Assembly (NCBI RefSeq): GCF_001277345.1
Contig: NZ_LIUT01000008.1
Location: 303,323-367,322, forward strand
DNA length: 64,000 bases
Origin: Paenibacillus solani
GTDB lineage: Bacteria > Bacillota > Bacilli > Paenibacillales > Paenibacillaceae
Direction: 5' to 3'
The notes under the pieces are model-generated. The model saw only the letters and a list, made by a program, of their open reading frames with translations, was not told the DNA's origin and made no database searches. Positions 8,443 to 17,097 of this stretch are shown one piece after another. Each line of letters opens with the position of its first letter. Position 1 is the first letter of the stretch. Position numbers and translations under genes: made by a program.

Positions 8443-9396
8443 TTATGATAACACCCTACGAATATAATGCTGAAGGAATGCCTCTTCGCGGACATGCATG
8501 CAGACGGAAGCATTGGTCCGTGATTGCGGCCGTCTGAAGTCAACCAGCGTTGCGCCGGAGGATAGTTGTCCTTTCGTTTCTATATAGACGTAATAATCCT
8601 CCATCTCCACCAGGGAAGGATCCTCTACAACAGCCAATGCCAGCGGATCATGCATCAGCCGATACTTACCTTCGTTCAAACGTTCGCTGGCCTCAAAGCT
8701 GAAGGTGAATATATGATGCATGAATGATTTCAATGCTGCCTGTTGATCCGAAAAACCATTCATGAGTGTATGATAATGAGCCTCGCTGAATTTAGCTTTT
8801 TCGGTCACATTGAGGCCAACCATCGTTATGGGAATACCGGACTCGAACACCCGGTGTGCTGCTTCAGGATCACCATGGATGTTGGCTTCGGACACGGGCG
8901 TGACATTGCCCGGCACCTTGATGGCGCCGCCCATTAACACCAGCTTTGCCTTCTGGGCAATCGAAGGGTCCTTGGCGAGTGCCACCGCCAAATTGGTCAG
9001 TCTGCCGGTGCATACCAGCGTAATATCATGCGCCTGTTCCCGTACCTTCCTAACGATGAAATCGGACGCTCTCTCGTCCACCGGCAAGCGGCCGGACGCT
9101 GGCAGTTCATATCCAGCCAGCCCATTAGCTCCATGAATGGCGGTTACGTTCTCGCGGCGCGGGCGAAACAAGGGGGCATCCGCCCCCATGGCAACCGGAA
9201 TCTCGTAACCGGGCTGTGCCAATTCCAGTACCCGGAGCGTATTATCTGTCGCCTGCTTCACACCGACATTGCCAAATACGGTTGTAATACCTTCTATATG
9301 CAGCTTACTGGATTTAACAGCGTAGATGATCGCCAGAGCATCATCCACGCCTGTATCCACGTCCAACAGGATATGCTTTACCTGCTCCTGCTCCAT
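8443..9396 (-). CDS. Inosine-uridine-preferring nucleoside hydrolase (first copy)
   Basis: A 317-residue nucleoside hydrolase of the IunH/RihA superfamily. It shows DVDTGVDDALAIIYA, MGGAIKVPGNVTP, EANIHGDPEAAHRVF and RLMHDPLALAVVED, so the calcium-site aspartates and the catalytic histidine block are intact. It starts at ATG 9396 (GGAGTG box) 20 bp after the ECF ATPase gene. With the ECF importer upstream it would release bases from imported nucleosides. Confidence 0.9.
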   Translation of the reverse strand: MEQEQVKHILLDVDTGVDDALAIIYAVKSSKLHIEGITTVFGNVGVKQATDNTLRVLELAQPGYEIPVAMGADAPLFRPRRENVTAIHGANGLAGYELPASGRLPVDERASDFIVRKVREQAHDITLVCTGRLTNLAVALAKDPSIAQKAKLVLMGGAIKVPGNVTPVSEANIHGDPEAAHRVFESGIPITMVGLNVTEKAKFSEAHYHTLMNGFSDQQAALKSFMHHIFTFSFEASERLNEGKYRLMHDPLALAVVEDPSLVEMEDYYVYIETKGQLSSGATLVDFRRPQSRTNASVCMHVREEAFLQHYIRRVLS

Positions 9397-9416
9397 AGGA
9401 TCACTCCTTTATAACC

Positions 9417-10223
9417 TCACTTGTGCTTGGCCAGCTCGTCCGCAAGCTCTGGAATCGCCAGGATATTGTGGCCGATCCCTAGCGAGTATCCGAGCCGGCT
9501 GATATGCGGCTGCTTCAGCATCGCCCGCTCCAGTACATCCAGATTCCAGAAGATGGCCCGCTTGTCATCATCCGCAATGACCTGACGGTTCGCCATGACG
9601 ATAACCCGGTGGAAGTTGTTCACGACAAATTCCATGTCATGCGTAATCGTAATGATGGTTTTGCCTTCCTGGTTTAATGTCTCGATTAGATTGGCAAGCC
9701 GCTCCATGGCAGGAAGGTCTTGGCCCGCTGTCGGCTCATCCAGAATGATGACGCTGGAATCCATCGCGATCACGGAAGCAATCGTTACGAATTTACGCAT
9801 GGAGTAGGGTAAATTGTAAGGATTGTCTTTCAGAAAGGGGACGACGCCTGCAAGCTCTGCCGCTTTCATGACATTCGCTTTCACCTGTTCCTCTGGGAGA
9901 CCCAGCTTGCGGGGTCCGAATTCAATCTCGCTGTACACATCGTTATGAAAGATCTGGTCATCGGGGTTCTGGAACACATAGCCGACTTTTCTCGATATTT
10001 GCGCGGTGGTATAATCCCGGGTGTTCCATCCATCGATAACGACATCTCCCTCGGAAGGCTTGAGCAGCCCGTTCATCATCTTGACGGTCGTCGTTTTACC
10101 TGCCCCGTTCTGGCCGACAATGGCAACGGATTCGCCTTTATTAAAGGACATATTCACTCGATCCACTGCTTTGTAGCCGTTCGGATAAGCAAAGGAAGCA
10201 TTCGTCAATGTCAGAAAGCTCAT
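9417..10223 (-). CDS. ECF transporter ATPase with degenerate ABC signature
   Basis: ATP-binding subunit of an energy-coupling-factor importer, 268 residues. Walker A is GQNGAGKTTT and Walker B is VIILDEPTAGQD, and the switch histidine is in TITHDMEFV. The ABC signature, usually LSGGQ, reads LPYSMRK here, so this half probably cannot form a normal catalytic site with its partner. Its ATG overlaps the stop of the preceding ATPase gene (ATGA). It belongs to a dedicated S-T-A-A set, group I-like. Confidence 0.88.
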   Translation of the reverse strand: MSFLTLTNASFAYPNGYKAVDRVNMSFNKGESVAIVGQNGAGKTTTVKMMNGLLKPSEGDVVIDGWNTRDYTTAQISRKVGYVFQNPDDQIFHNDVYSEIEFGPRKLGLPEEQVKANVMKAAELAGVVPFLKDNPYNLPYSMRKFVTIASVIAMDSSVIILDEPTAGQDLPAMERLANLIETLNQEGKTIITITHDMEFVVNNFHRVIVMANRQVIADDDKRAIFWNLDVLERAMLKQPHISRLGYSLGIGHNILAIPELADELAKHK

Positions 10224-11080
10224 GCGTTAACCCCCTTCTTCATCCATGTCTTCACAGCTTCGATAGCTTCTTTTTCCGTTAGCGGGATACTGCCAAGATC
10301 CATTCCCCGTCTGCGCATCTCCATGCCGAACAGTGAGTACTGAGGAAGGGCAGCCCCGAATGTAAGAGCACGCTCGTCGGTCAGAATCTCCCTTGTGCTT
10401 CCTTGCATGGCCACTTCTCCCTCGTTCAGCAGGATAATGTAGTCGGCATATTCGGCAATCAGCTCAATTTTATGCTCGACGAGAATGATCGTTTTCCCTT
10501 TATTCTTCATCAGCTCAATAATCTTGAATACTTCTTCCGTTCCCTTCGGGTCAAGCTGGGAGGTCGGTTCGTCAATCACCAGCACATCCGGCTCCATGAC
10601 GATGATGGAAGCGAGTGCTACCCGCTGCTTCTGGCCGCCGGAGAGCTCAAACGGGTTCTTATCCCGCAAATAATCGATCTCCAGCATGCGGATCACCTGA
10701 TCCACCTTCTCCCGGATTAGTCCAGGCTCCATGCCCAGATTTTCAAGGCCGAAGGCAATCTCTTCGAATACATTATCCTTTACGCCGCTAATTTGGGTAA
10801 AAGGATTCTGGAAGACATATCCGACTTTTTGGGAGAGCTCACCCATTCCCCATTCCCGGATATCCTTGCCTTCAATCAGCACCTCGCCGCGCAGGTCTCC
10901 CTTATAGAAGTGGGGGATAAACCCGCGGATGACATTGCACAGGGTCGTTTTTCCGCCACCGTTGGCACCAACCAGTGCATACAGCTTGCCTCTTTCAATC
11001 GTTACACTCACGTCCTTGAGTGCATCGGACTCGCTGATCGGATATTGGTATGATAAATTCTTGATCGTAATGATACTCAT
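10220..11080 (-). CDS. ECF transporter ATPase with canonical motifs
   Basis: The second ATPase of the ECF pair, 286 residues. Walker A is GANGGGKTTL, the signature LSGGQKQRVALAS, Walker B VLVIDEPTSQLD and the H-loop LVEHKIE. All canonical motifs are present, in contrast to its partner. It overlaps both neighbours by 4 bp (ATGA), so the three coupling-factor genes are translationally coupled. Confidence 0.9.
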   Translation of the reverse strand: MSIITIKNLSYQYPISESDALKDVSVTIERGKLYALVGANGGGKTTLCNVIRGFIPHFYKGDLRGEVLIEGKDIREWGMGELSQKVGYVFQNPFTQISGVKDNVFEEIAFGLENLGMEPGLIREKVDQVIRMLEIDYLRDKNPFELSGGQKQRVALASIIVMEPDVLVIDEPTSQLDPKGTEEVFKIIELMKNKGKTIILVEHKIELIAEYADYIILLNEGEVAMQGSTREILTDERALTFGAALPQYSLFGMEMRRRGMDLGSIPLTEKEAIEAVKTWMKKGVNA

Positions 11081-11826
11081 AGCGCAACTCTCCAGACGAT
11101 TAAGATAGCCAGCAGTACAATCAGCAGGATCTGCACCAGCCGGTCGTACTTGGTCTTCTCCAGTGTGTAGATGCTGCTTTTTTTGACATTGGCCGAGAAG
11201 GCTCTCGATTCCAGCGTCAGTACCCGTTCTTCGGTGCTTGCCACGGATCCGAGAATTAGCGGGCTGAGCGTTGGCAGGAAGGCTTTCATACGGACAAGCA
11301 GTTTGCCTTCGGTTTCGACGCCTCTCGTTTTTTGGGCATCCATGATGACAAGGGTCAGCTTCTTCATCTCGGGGATGAGCTGCAGTGTGGACAGGATGAC
11401 ATAGGTTACTTTGGACGGCAAACCGATCTGCTCCAGGGAATGAACCAAATCCTTAACCTTGGTAATACGGAAGAACAGAATGAATGCCGAGGCAACCGCG
11501 ACGATCTTCGATGTCAGAAACAGGGCGAACTCCACACCTTCCCGTTTGATAGAGAAGATGCCCCAGCTCCACAGAATGTCATGGCCGGGATAGAAGAAGC
11601 TCTGAAGAATAAAGATGAATACAACAATCATCAGCAGTGCTTTAATTGCCAGATTGGAAAATTCCTTGAAGCTGCCGGCAAAGTAAGCCAGCACCATGCA
11701 AATCGGCAGAACAGCGTAGCTAAACCCGTAGCCGGGCACGATAAATGCGGCCAAACATAAAGCGATCGTAATCATAAACTTGGTTGTTGGATAAAGACGG
11801 CTCAACATGGACCGTTCGTTATTCAC
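11077..11826 (-). CDS. EcfT transmembrane coupling subunit
   Basis: A 249-residue membrane protein with about five hydrophobic helices and the long cytoplasmic coupling helices typical of EcfT, with the motifs MDAQKTRGVETEG and TLESRAFS near the expected positions (the short Ala-Arg-Gly-like motifs that touch the ATPases). The frame is open to 11856, but AAGGAGGGG on the minus strand points to GTG at 11826. It follows the S-component gene by about 44 bp. Confidence 0.85.
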   Translation of the reverse strand: MNNERSMLSRLYPTTKFMITIALCLAAFIVPGYGFSYAVLPICMVLAYFAGSFKEFSNLAIKALLMIVVFIFILQSFFYPGHDILWSWGIFSIKREGVEFALFLTSKIVAVASAFILFFRITKVKDLVHSLEQIGLPSKVTYVILSTLQLIPEMKKLTLVIMDAQKTRGVETEGKLLVRMKAFLPTLSPLILGSVASTEERVLTLESRAFSANVKKSSIYTLEKTKYDRLVQILLIVLLAILIVWRVAL

Positions 11827-11869
11827 AAGAACCCCTCCTTCTGAAAGCGTAACCATTGCTGATTAAAAA

Positions 11870-12469
11870 TCATTTCTTTTTGATGAAGATCGCTCCATAG
11901 TTCAGTTTGGACAAGTATCTCGGGGACATCTTCATCACGATGACAAAGGCGATGACGTTACTGATGATTTTATCGACGCTTTCCACCAGAATTTTGGTTG
12001 AGAATACCGCTGTCCAGATCTGTTGACCGGAGGCCAGGAAGGTAGCAACCACGGCATCCGAGGAATTGCCCGTTGCTCCGCCGAACATCAGCACTTGAAT
12101 CGGCGATGCAACGATCAGCACGGTCAGTACGACGGCCATAGAAGCCAAGATCACTTTCCACAGCTTCGTATACATGCCTTTCATGGCCAGCAAGCCGACT
12201 ACCAGGCCGACAGCCATTTGAACAGGCGTAAAAGCGAACGAGACGGGGTTGGTGATACCGACAACGAGGTTAGTGCTGGCTCCTGTGACCATACCGACCC
12301 AAGGACCACCGATCATGGCTGTCAGAATCGTCCCGATGGTGTTCAGATAGATGGGCAGCTTGAGCAGCAGTATAATTTGCGCACCGACAAAGTTGATCGC
12401 GATTCCGATCGGAATCAATAAAATGGCCAACAACGAAAAGTCATATTTAAGTCCGCGTTTGATTCCCAT
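11870..12469 (-). CDS. ECF transporter S component, probably nucleoside-specific
   Basis: A 199-residue integral membrane protein with six predicted helices and the glycine-rich N-terminal pattern of ECF substrate-binding subunits (IGTILTAMIGGPWVGMVTG, helix I to helix III). The substrate cannot be read from the sequence. The flanking purine nucleoside phosphorylase and two nucleoside hydrolases make nucleosides the most likely cargo. Second gene of the operon, 57 bp after deoD. Confidence 0.8.
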   Translation of the reverse strand: MGIKRGLKYDFSLLAILLIPIGIAINFVGAQIILLLKLPIYLNTIGTILTAMIGGPWVGMVTGASTNLVVGITNPVSFAFTPVQMAVGLVVGLLAMKGMYTKLWKVILASMAVVLTVLIVASPIQVLMFGGATGNSSDAVVATFLASGQQIWTAVFSTKILVESVDKIISNVIAFVIVMKMSPRYLSKLNYGAIFIKKK

Positions 12470-12525
12470 TGCTTATTCCTCCTAAAATTATCGTTTATCT
12501 TAAAAAAACATCCTGCTCAAGGCTA

Positions 12526-13233
12526 TTACTCAGCCAGGATCGTGTGAAGCGCGATCTCCACCATGTCATGGAAAGATTTCTCGCTGTCTTGATGCGACGA
12601 GCGTTCATTGGTCAGCAGATGGCTGCCTACTGTCAATATGGACAGGGCTTTAACGCCATATTTGGCAGCCAGCGTATACAAGGCAGCGCTTTCCATTTCG
12701 ACCGCAAGTACCCCGAAATCCATAAACTTGTGAAGCCGGTCCAATGTTTCCCGATAGAACTCGTCCGAGTTGTAAATGTTGCCGACAAAAACATTGACTT
12801 GTTTCTGCTGGGCCAGTTGATGGGCTTTGCTTAACATGCCAAAATCCGCTGTGGGTGCATAATTGCAGCCGTAGAATATTTTTTCCATCAGATTGCTATC
12901 CGATGATACGGCCTGAGCCAGTACGATATCGCGGACCTGAAGCTCTTTTTGCATAGCGCCGCAGGTACCGATGCGGATCAGCTTCTTGACCCCGTAATCC
13001 TGAATTAGCTCCGTTGCATAAATGCTCATGGTCGGGTTGCCCATCCCTGTACCCTGAACAGAAACCGGAACCCCCTTATAACGACCGGTGTACCCATACA
13101 TGCCTCTCACTTCGTTATAACAATGGACGTCCTCTAAGAAGTGTTCTGCTACAAATTTGGCCCGCAAAGGATCTCCTGGCAGCAATACGCGTTCTGCGAT
13201 ATCTCCTTGCTGAGCTCCCAAATGTATACTCAT
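12526..13233 (-). CDS. deoD: DeoD-type purine nucleoside phosphorylase with a substituted catalytic position
   Basis: A 235-residue hexameric-type purine nucleoside phosphorylase (PNP/UDP family): LLPGDPLRAKF, GTGMGNPTMS, RIGTCGAMQ and AVEMESAAL are all present, covering phosphate and ribose binding. The segment that in Escherichia coli reads TVSDH, with the purine-protonating Asp204, reads TVGSH here, so the catalytic Asp is replaced by Ser. It may prefer other nucleosides, cleave slowly or have another role. First gene of the ECF salvage operon. Confidence 0.88.
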   Translation of the reverse strand: MSIHLGAQQGDIAERVLLPGDPLRAKFVAEHFLEDVHCYNEVRGMYGYTGRYKGVPVSVQGTGMGNPTMSIYATELIQDYGVKKLIRIGTCGAMQKELQVRDIVLAQAVSSDSNLMEKIFYGCNYAPTADFGMLSKAHQLAQQKQVNVFVGNIYNSDEFYRETLDRLHKFMDFGVLAVEMESAALYTLAAKYGVKALSILTVGSHLLTNERSSHQDSEKSFHDMVEIALHTILAE

Positions 13234-13267
13234 CCTGTTCCTCCTGCTTTATGGCCCCCTATGAAGA

Positions 13268-13275
13268 AAGCGCTT
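13268..13275 (-). promoter_or_regulatory. cre-like palindrome downstream of the operon start
   Basis: GAAAGCGCTT with core AAGCGCTT resembles a CcpA catabolite-responsive element. It sits about 12-20 bp after the inferred transcription start, where CcpA would act as a roadblock. Confidence 0.45.
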
Positions 13276-13293
13276 AATTGTTTATCTGCCTTC

Positions 13294-13322
13294 ATCATAG
13301 TAAGAATCGGGGAGAGAACCAA
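13294..13322 (-). promoter_or_regulatory. Sigma-A promoter of the nucleoside salvage operon
   Basis: Minus strand TTGGTT, 17-bp spacer, TATGAT. Position and spacing fit a housekeeping promoter about 60 bp upstream of the deoD start. Confidence 0.65.
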
Positions 13323-13352
13323 GACCAGAAAATTACGGAGCTAAACGAAAAA

Positions 13353-13380
13353 ATGCAACCATGAGTCCTCATGGTTGCAT
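13353..13380 (-). terminator. Terminator overlapping the end of the regulator gene
   Basis: ATGCAACCATGAG pairs with CTCATGGTTGCAT, followed on the minus strand by TTTTTTCG. The regulator stop codon (13369-13371) lies inside this hairpin. Confidence 0.75.
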
Positions 13381-14820
13381 TAATTCCTTGCGGATATTTT
13401 CCAAATCACGTTTGGTTGGTATCGTTGAAATGATAACTACGGGTACCGTATTCAGCTCAACGGGAAATGTACTGATCACAAAGTCGATGTTATGCTTCTG
13501 AATGATTTCATCGGTAAGGCCCTCCATAATGGAGGTGTTGATGATCAGCTCGTCACCGATTTCATTCTTGATCAGCTTGGCGACATAATGGCGGATGGAG
13601 AATTCCCCGCCGATCAGCAGGAAGGCCTTCTTGCTGTTATAGCGCAGACTGGAGCCGATCAGCAGCGTCAGCTTCGTCAGATGATAGTCATTGTACAGAA
13701 TGCCGGGGTAGCGCTTTCCCCATTCCTGCATACAGCTCATGACGCTCTGATACATGGGACGGCATTCTCTCTGAACATATTCGGTCAGACTGCTTGTTGA
13801 GATGGCGATCATGTCGGGAAGTGAATTTTCCAGCCGCAGCTTTTCGAAGAACTCCCCGATTTCCCAGATGAAGCGATCATTCATATCAATGGCAGGGAAA
13901 GCAGCAAGCGCCAGCATGAGAAAATGATTGACGATCTGATCCTCTTCCTCCTGAATCTGCATGAGCTTTGATTTCTTCATCGCGATCATCGTGCTGATTT
14001 TTGCTTCATCATAATAGTTGTATTGGCCCAAGCTGAGCATCGCCTGGAGGAACCGGGTTTCGTCCAGCGGCAAATGAATGGAATAACGCTGCTCAAGTGT
14101 CCTTACCCATGATGTAATGGATGAATGGAGCAAGCTGCTCTCCCAGTGATATTGGCCTCGGGGAATGTCGGCATATTTGCCCTGCAGTACCCTCGTCATC
14201 ATGATGGCTGCCAGGAAGGACAAGCTCCGCTTGGCATTGAGAAAATAGACAATGTCATTCTCCGATTCAACAGTCGTGATATATTCGAGCATCTGAGCCT
14301 GGTCCATGCCAGGAAAAGGCCAGCCGGAGAACTCATAGGCATCATAATACAATTTCCAGTAAAAATAACGGATATTGATCTCACTGCCTTTTACCTCGGG
14401 CATGGAATACGTGATGCGTAAATGATATTGCTTCAGTTCATGGCTGTTCAGCCGGATGATCAGCTTTTTTAGCGAGGAAGAACTCATATACAGTTTGTCG
14501 GCTAGCTCCTCCAGTCCATAGCGCCCACCCTCCAAGAATAGCAAATCAAGCAGTTGATAGAAGGTTCTCTGCCTGTACATTGAGGAAATGACTTCACCAA
14601 ACGCCACATTCCGTTTCTCATAATGGAGAATGACGCCTTTTCCGCGGGAAATCTCAATCGTAATCGAAGGGGGAAGCTCCTGCTGCGTTTCGTCAATAAT
14701 TTTGCGGATCGTTTTATCTGAGACGCTGAGCTGCTCTTCTATTTCGGCCAAGGTAAACCACCGATATTCGGAATCGAGCAGGGTCAGCAGCTTTTGTGTC
14801 AAAGCGAATTCCTTTTCCAT
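13369..14820 (-). CDS. Mga/BglG-like transcription regulator of the nucleoside operon
   Basis: A 483-residue regulator. The N-terminus holds two helix-turn-helix units of the Mga/HTH_11 type (LAEIEEQLSVSDKTIRKII near residue 22, YGLEELADKLYMSSSSLKKLI near residue 98). The middle is helical without clear PRD histidines. The C-terminal roughly 90 residues (LLIGGEFSIRHYVAKLI onward) look like a PTS IIB-like fold but lack an obvious phosphocysteine loop. It lies just upstream of the ECF-deoD operon on the same strand with its own terminator, so it is the likely activator. GGGAGAG precedes the ATG. Confidence 0.75.
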   Translation of the reverse strand: MEKEFALTQKLLTLLDSEYRWFTLAEIEEQLSVSDKTIRKIIDETQQELPPSITIEISRGKGVILHYEKRNVAFGEVISSMYRQRTFYQLLDLLFLEGGRYGLEELADKLYMSSSSLKKLIIRLNSHELKQYHLRITYSMPEVKGSEINIRYFYWKLYYDAYEFSGWPFPGMDQAQMLEYITTVESENDIVYFLNAKRSLSFLAAIMMTRVLQGKYADIPRGQYHWESSLLHSSITSWVRTLEQRYSIHLPLDETRFLQAMLSLGQYNYYDEAKISTMIAMKKSKLMQIQEEEDQIVNHFLMLALAAFPAIDMNDRFIWEIGEFFEKLRLENSLPDMIAISTSSLTEYVQRECRPMYQSVMSCMQEWGKRYPGILYNDYHLTKLTLLIGSSLRYNSKKAFLLIGGEFSIRHYVAKLIKNEIGDELIINTSIMEGLTDEIIQKHNIDFVISTFPVELNTVPVVIISTIPTKRDLENIRKELMQP

Positions 14821-15076
14821 GCATCTTTCTCTCCCTTCCTGAAAGAGCGGTTAGATGTCAGCACTACATATTCCTATAACTAATCGTAAGGGGCTTTGGA
14901 TGATTAATCAATTGCCATCTGTGCGAAAAAAGCCCTTAGCTAGCTGCCTCATGAAACTAGGCGGATTCCCCTATTCCGCATATTACCCGAATAGGCTAAA
15001 CTATATGTGGACTAACAACGAATTAGCGCATGTGTAAACTTGTGGACCCAAATTATTCAGATTGTTGGTGAAAACT

Positions 15077-15691
15077 ATGGATAGAATAAAAAACAGTGGA
15101 TTCTATAAGCTGCGATTCTTCATAACACCAGAAGAGTTCCGAAGCGTACTGGAGCTTTTTGAACATAAGGATACACAATTCCGCCTGACGAATGGCGACC
15201 GGACAAGGCATGATATGAGTCAAGTGATTGAGGCTTATCAGGCTTATTATCGATATTTTACGACAGGGGAAAAGAGGGAGGGGGTTCGCCCTTTCTTTGT
15301 CTATTCCATTCCGGTTACGTTACAGCAGGAAGACTCGGGATTTTTCGCGAGAAATGAAGGTGTTCAGTTCCCCTATTACGGACAATGGGCCGAGGATGAG
15401 CTGCCGTGCATCCTGCTTTCTTTTCCTAAAGGCTTGCAAATCGAGATGGAGGATGAACAGGGGAAGTACTACGTGTACGAGGATATCCGGGATCATCGGC
15501 CATTAACGTATAAGTTGTTCGAGGACATCACGGGATACATTAAGAAAAGAACAAAGCCGCTTCGTTTCTCCGCGCTGGATCCGGAGGCAATGAACGAGCA
15601 GAAGCCATCGGTTCGTATAAGCCGCGATGCGAAACAAGACATGAGTGAATCATGGATATTCGCTAAATACGGGCTTCAGATTCGTATCTGA
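15077..15691 (+). CDS. Hypothetical protein
   Basis: About 204 residues, soluble, charged, with no signal peptide and no motif I recognise. It opens MDRIKNSGFYKLRFFITPEE and contains aromatic-rich beta segments such as FFVYSIPVTLQQ and GKYYVYEDIRDH. ATG 15077 is preferred over TTG 15062, but no strong ribosome site precedes either. It ends before a hairpin shared with the convergent gene. Function unknown. Confidence 0.6.
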   Translation: MDRIKNSGFYKLRFFITPEEFRSVLELFEHKDTQFRLTNGDRTRHDMSQVIEAYQAYYRYFTTGEKREGVRPFFVYSIPVTLQQEDSGFFARNEGVQFPYYGQWAEDELPCILLSFPKGLQIEMEDEQGKYYVYEDIRDHRPLTYKLFEDITGYIKKRTKPLRFSALDPEAMNEQKPSVRISRDAKQDMSESWIFAKYGLQIRI

Positions 15692-15729
15692 TGGCTACTA
15701 GGCATATGGTTCTCCCATAGAAAGAAGAG

Positions 15730-15758
15730 AAGCCACTCCATGAATCATGGGGTGGCTT
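15730..15758. terminator. Bidirectional terminator between convergent genes
   Basis: AAGCCAC-CCATG pairs with CATGG-GTGGCTT around a short loop. The minus-strand side is followed by a pyrimidine-rich CTCTTCTTTC. It serves the genes ending at 15691 and 15766. Confidence 0.6.
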
Positions 15759-15765
15759 GCCATCG

Positions 15766-17010
15766 TTATCTGAATTTTTTAACCGTATTGAGAAAGGGAA
15801 TTACCTTCGATTCAAATACGTCCAGCCGCAGCATATTACTGTGATCATAGATATCGTAGGATTCCTGTATTAATCGTTTGTTTGTTTGTGTAAATCCTAA
15901 ATTGCTTGCCTGTCCAAATAGTTTGTCTTTCGTTAAAATTTTTGCTCCTTCGATTTTTGGCACCCATGGATCACGAGGAGAAATGATGTTGTACACCGTG
16001 TTTACACATCCTCGGTCTATGCATTTGTTCCAGTCATAATCGGGAGTTAGGATCGACCCTGCTAATACGATATTATCGAATTTAACAGGTGGATTATGAT
16101 TGAAGCCAACAAGATATGCGCCGATTATGTATGTGCCGAAACTATGGGCAAATATGGATATTTCACATTGATACTTGTCCTTAATCATAAAGATCCATTC
16201 TCTAAAATACCCCAGAATGTCTGCCTTTAATTTCTGACTAAGAAGAGGTAGCTTAACATTGCCATAATAAAAAGGAGCGAATATCCAATTGCTGGAGCTT
16301 GCGATCGGAGAAAGGTCGAAATTCCACTCACTGTTGGTATTGAGTCCGTGAATCGTTACCAGAACTCCGTTCTTCTGGCTTCCCGTGACGAAATGTCTGA
16401 AAATATATGCTTCTCTTTCCAGCAGTAACTCTGCAAAATCGTATTGCCCATAGAAATCATCCCAGCTATTCCGAAATTCACTTGTTAAGCTGACTTGGAC
16501 CAAGCCCACGTTTAAGTCATACTTGTCAAACGAAAACATGTTCATTAGCTTATAGATCATGTCTGTATTCTCTTCCGTTACATAGACAATATCCAAGGTA
16601 CAGCCGGACATAGTCAGAATCTCGTTTTTATGAGGTATGCAGTTTGAATTGGGAACAATCACGATGCAGTCAATATCATTCGGTGTCTCGTCATTTGTTA
16701 TGAATGAACCGCCAAAAATAATGCTGTCTGCGCCTCTTTCAATGGAATGCCCGAACAGATGCTCAATGACGGGTTTATAGTAGGATCTAACAGAGAGGTC
16801 ATGATCATTATGAAAAGTAGGAAAAAAGTCCGTTTTTTCGTTATCGACGGGGCAAAACCTATTGATAAATTCCTCCATCGTGCATTTGTGGAGTCCTTCA
16901 GGCAGTGCTCCTCTTTTGGTGAAAGGTGGTAACAAAACAACACATCCCTTATCCTTAATGACAATATTCATGTGCAACACGTTTAATCTTTCATCAAAAG
17001 ATCGTACCAC
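15766..17010 (-). CDS. DUF6932-like nucleotidyltransferase fused to an alpha/beta hydrolase
   Basis: A protein of up to 414 residues with two unrelated catalytic modules. The N-terminal part (to about residue 130) carries LPEGLHKCTMEEFINRF and then GGSFITNDETPNDIDCIVIV, the GGS...DxD signature of minimal nucleotidyltransferases and typical of DUF6932. The C-terminal part (about 220-414) is an alpha/beta hydrolase: oxyanion-side HGLNTNSEW, nucleophile elbow AHSFGTY, candidate Asp in SPRDPW and His in YDHSNM. The start is uncertain: GTG 17010 has only a weak ribosome site, and ATG 16971 is the alternative. It is single-gene and AT-richer than its neighbours. The fusion is unfamiliar to me; substrate unknown. 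Confidence 0.75.
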   Translation of the reverse strand: MVRSFDERLNVLHMNIVIKDKGCVVLLPPFTKRGALPEGLHKCTMEEFINRFCPVDNEKTDFFPTFHNDHDLSVRSYYKPVIEHLFGHSIERGADSIIFGGSFITNDETPNDIDCIVIVPNSNCIPHKNEILTMSGCTLDIVYVTEENTDMIYKLMNMFSFDKYDLNVGLVQVSLTSEFRNSWDDFYGQYDFAELLLEREAYIFRHFVTGSQKNGVLVTIHGLNTNSEWNFDLSPIASSSNWIFAPFYYGNVKLPLLSQKLKADILGYFREWIFMIKDKYQCEISIFAHSFGTYIIGAYLVGFNHNPPVKFDNIVLAGSILTPDYDWNKCIDRGCVNTVYNIISPRDPWVPKIEGAKILTKDKLFGQASNLGFTQTNKRLIQESYDIYDHSNMLRLDVFESKVIPFLNTVKKFR

Positions 17011-17097
17011 GGATTAGGGAATTCTGGAAGATTTGAGTAGCTTCGTCCGATATAGAAGATAGGGTGTGTAGAATGGATTAGGAGAGAGGAGTACATC

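Noticed and set aside
14855..15037. 60-codon plus-strand frame upstream of the gene at 15077
   Set aside because: No ribosome site, no homology pattern, and an inverted repeat (TAAGGGG / CCCTTA, about 14887-14939) lies within it.
15766..17010. Toxin-antitoxin pair made of a nucleotidyltransferase and a partner
   Set aside because: Both activities are in one chain and no small partner gene is adjacent.
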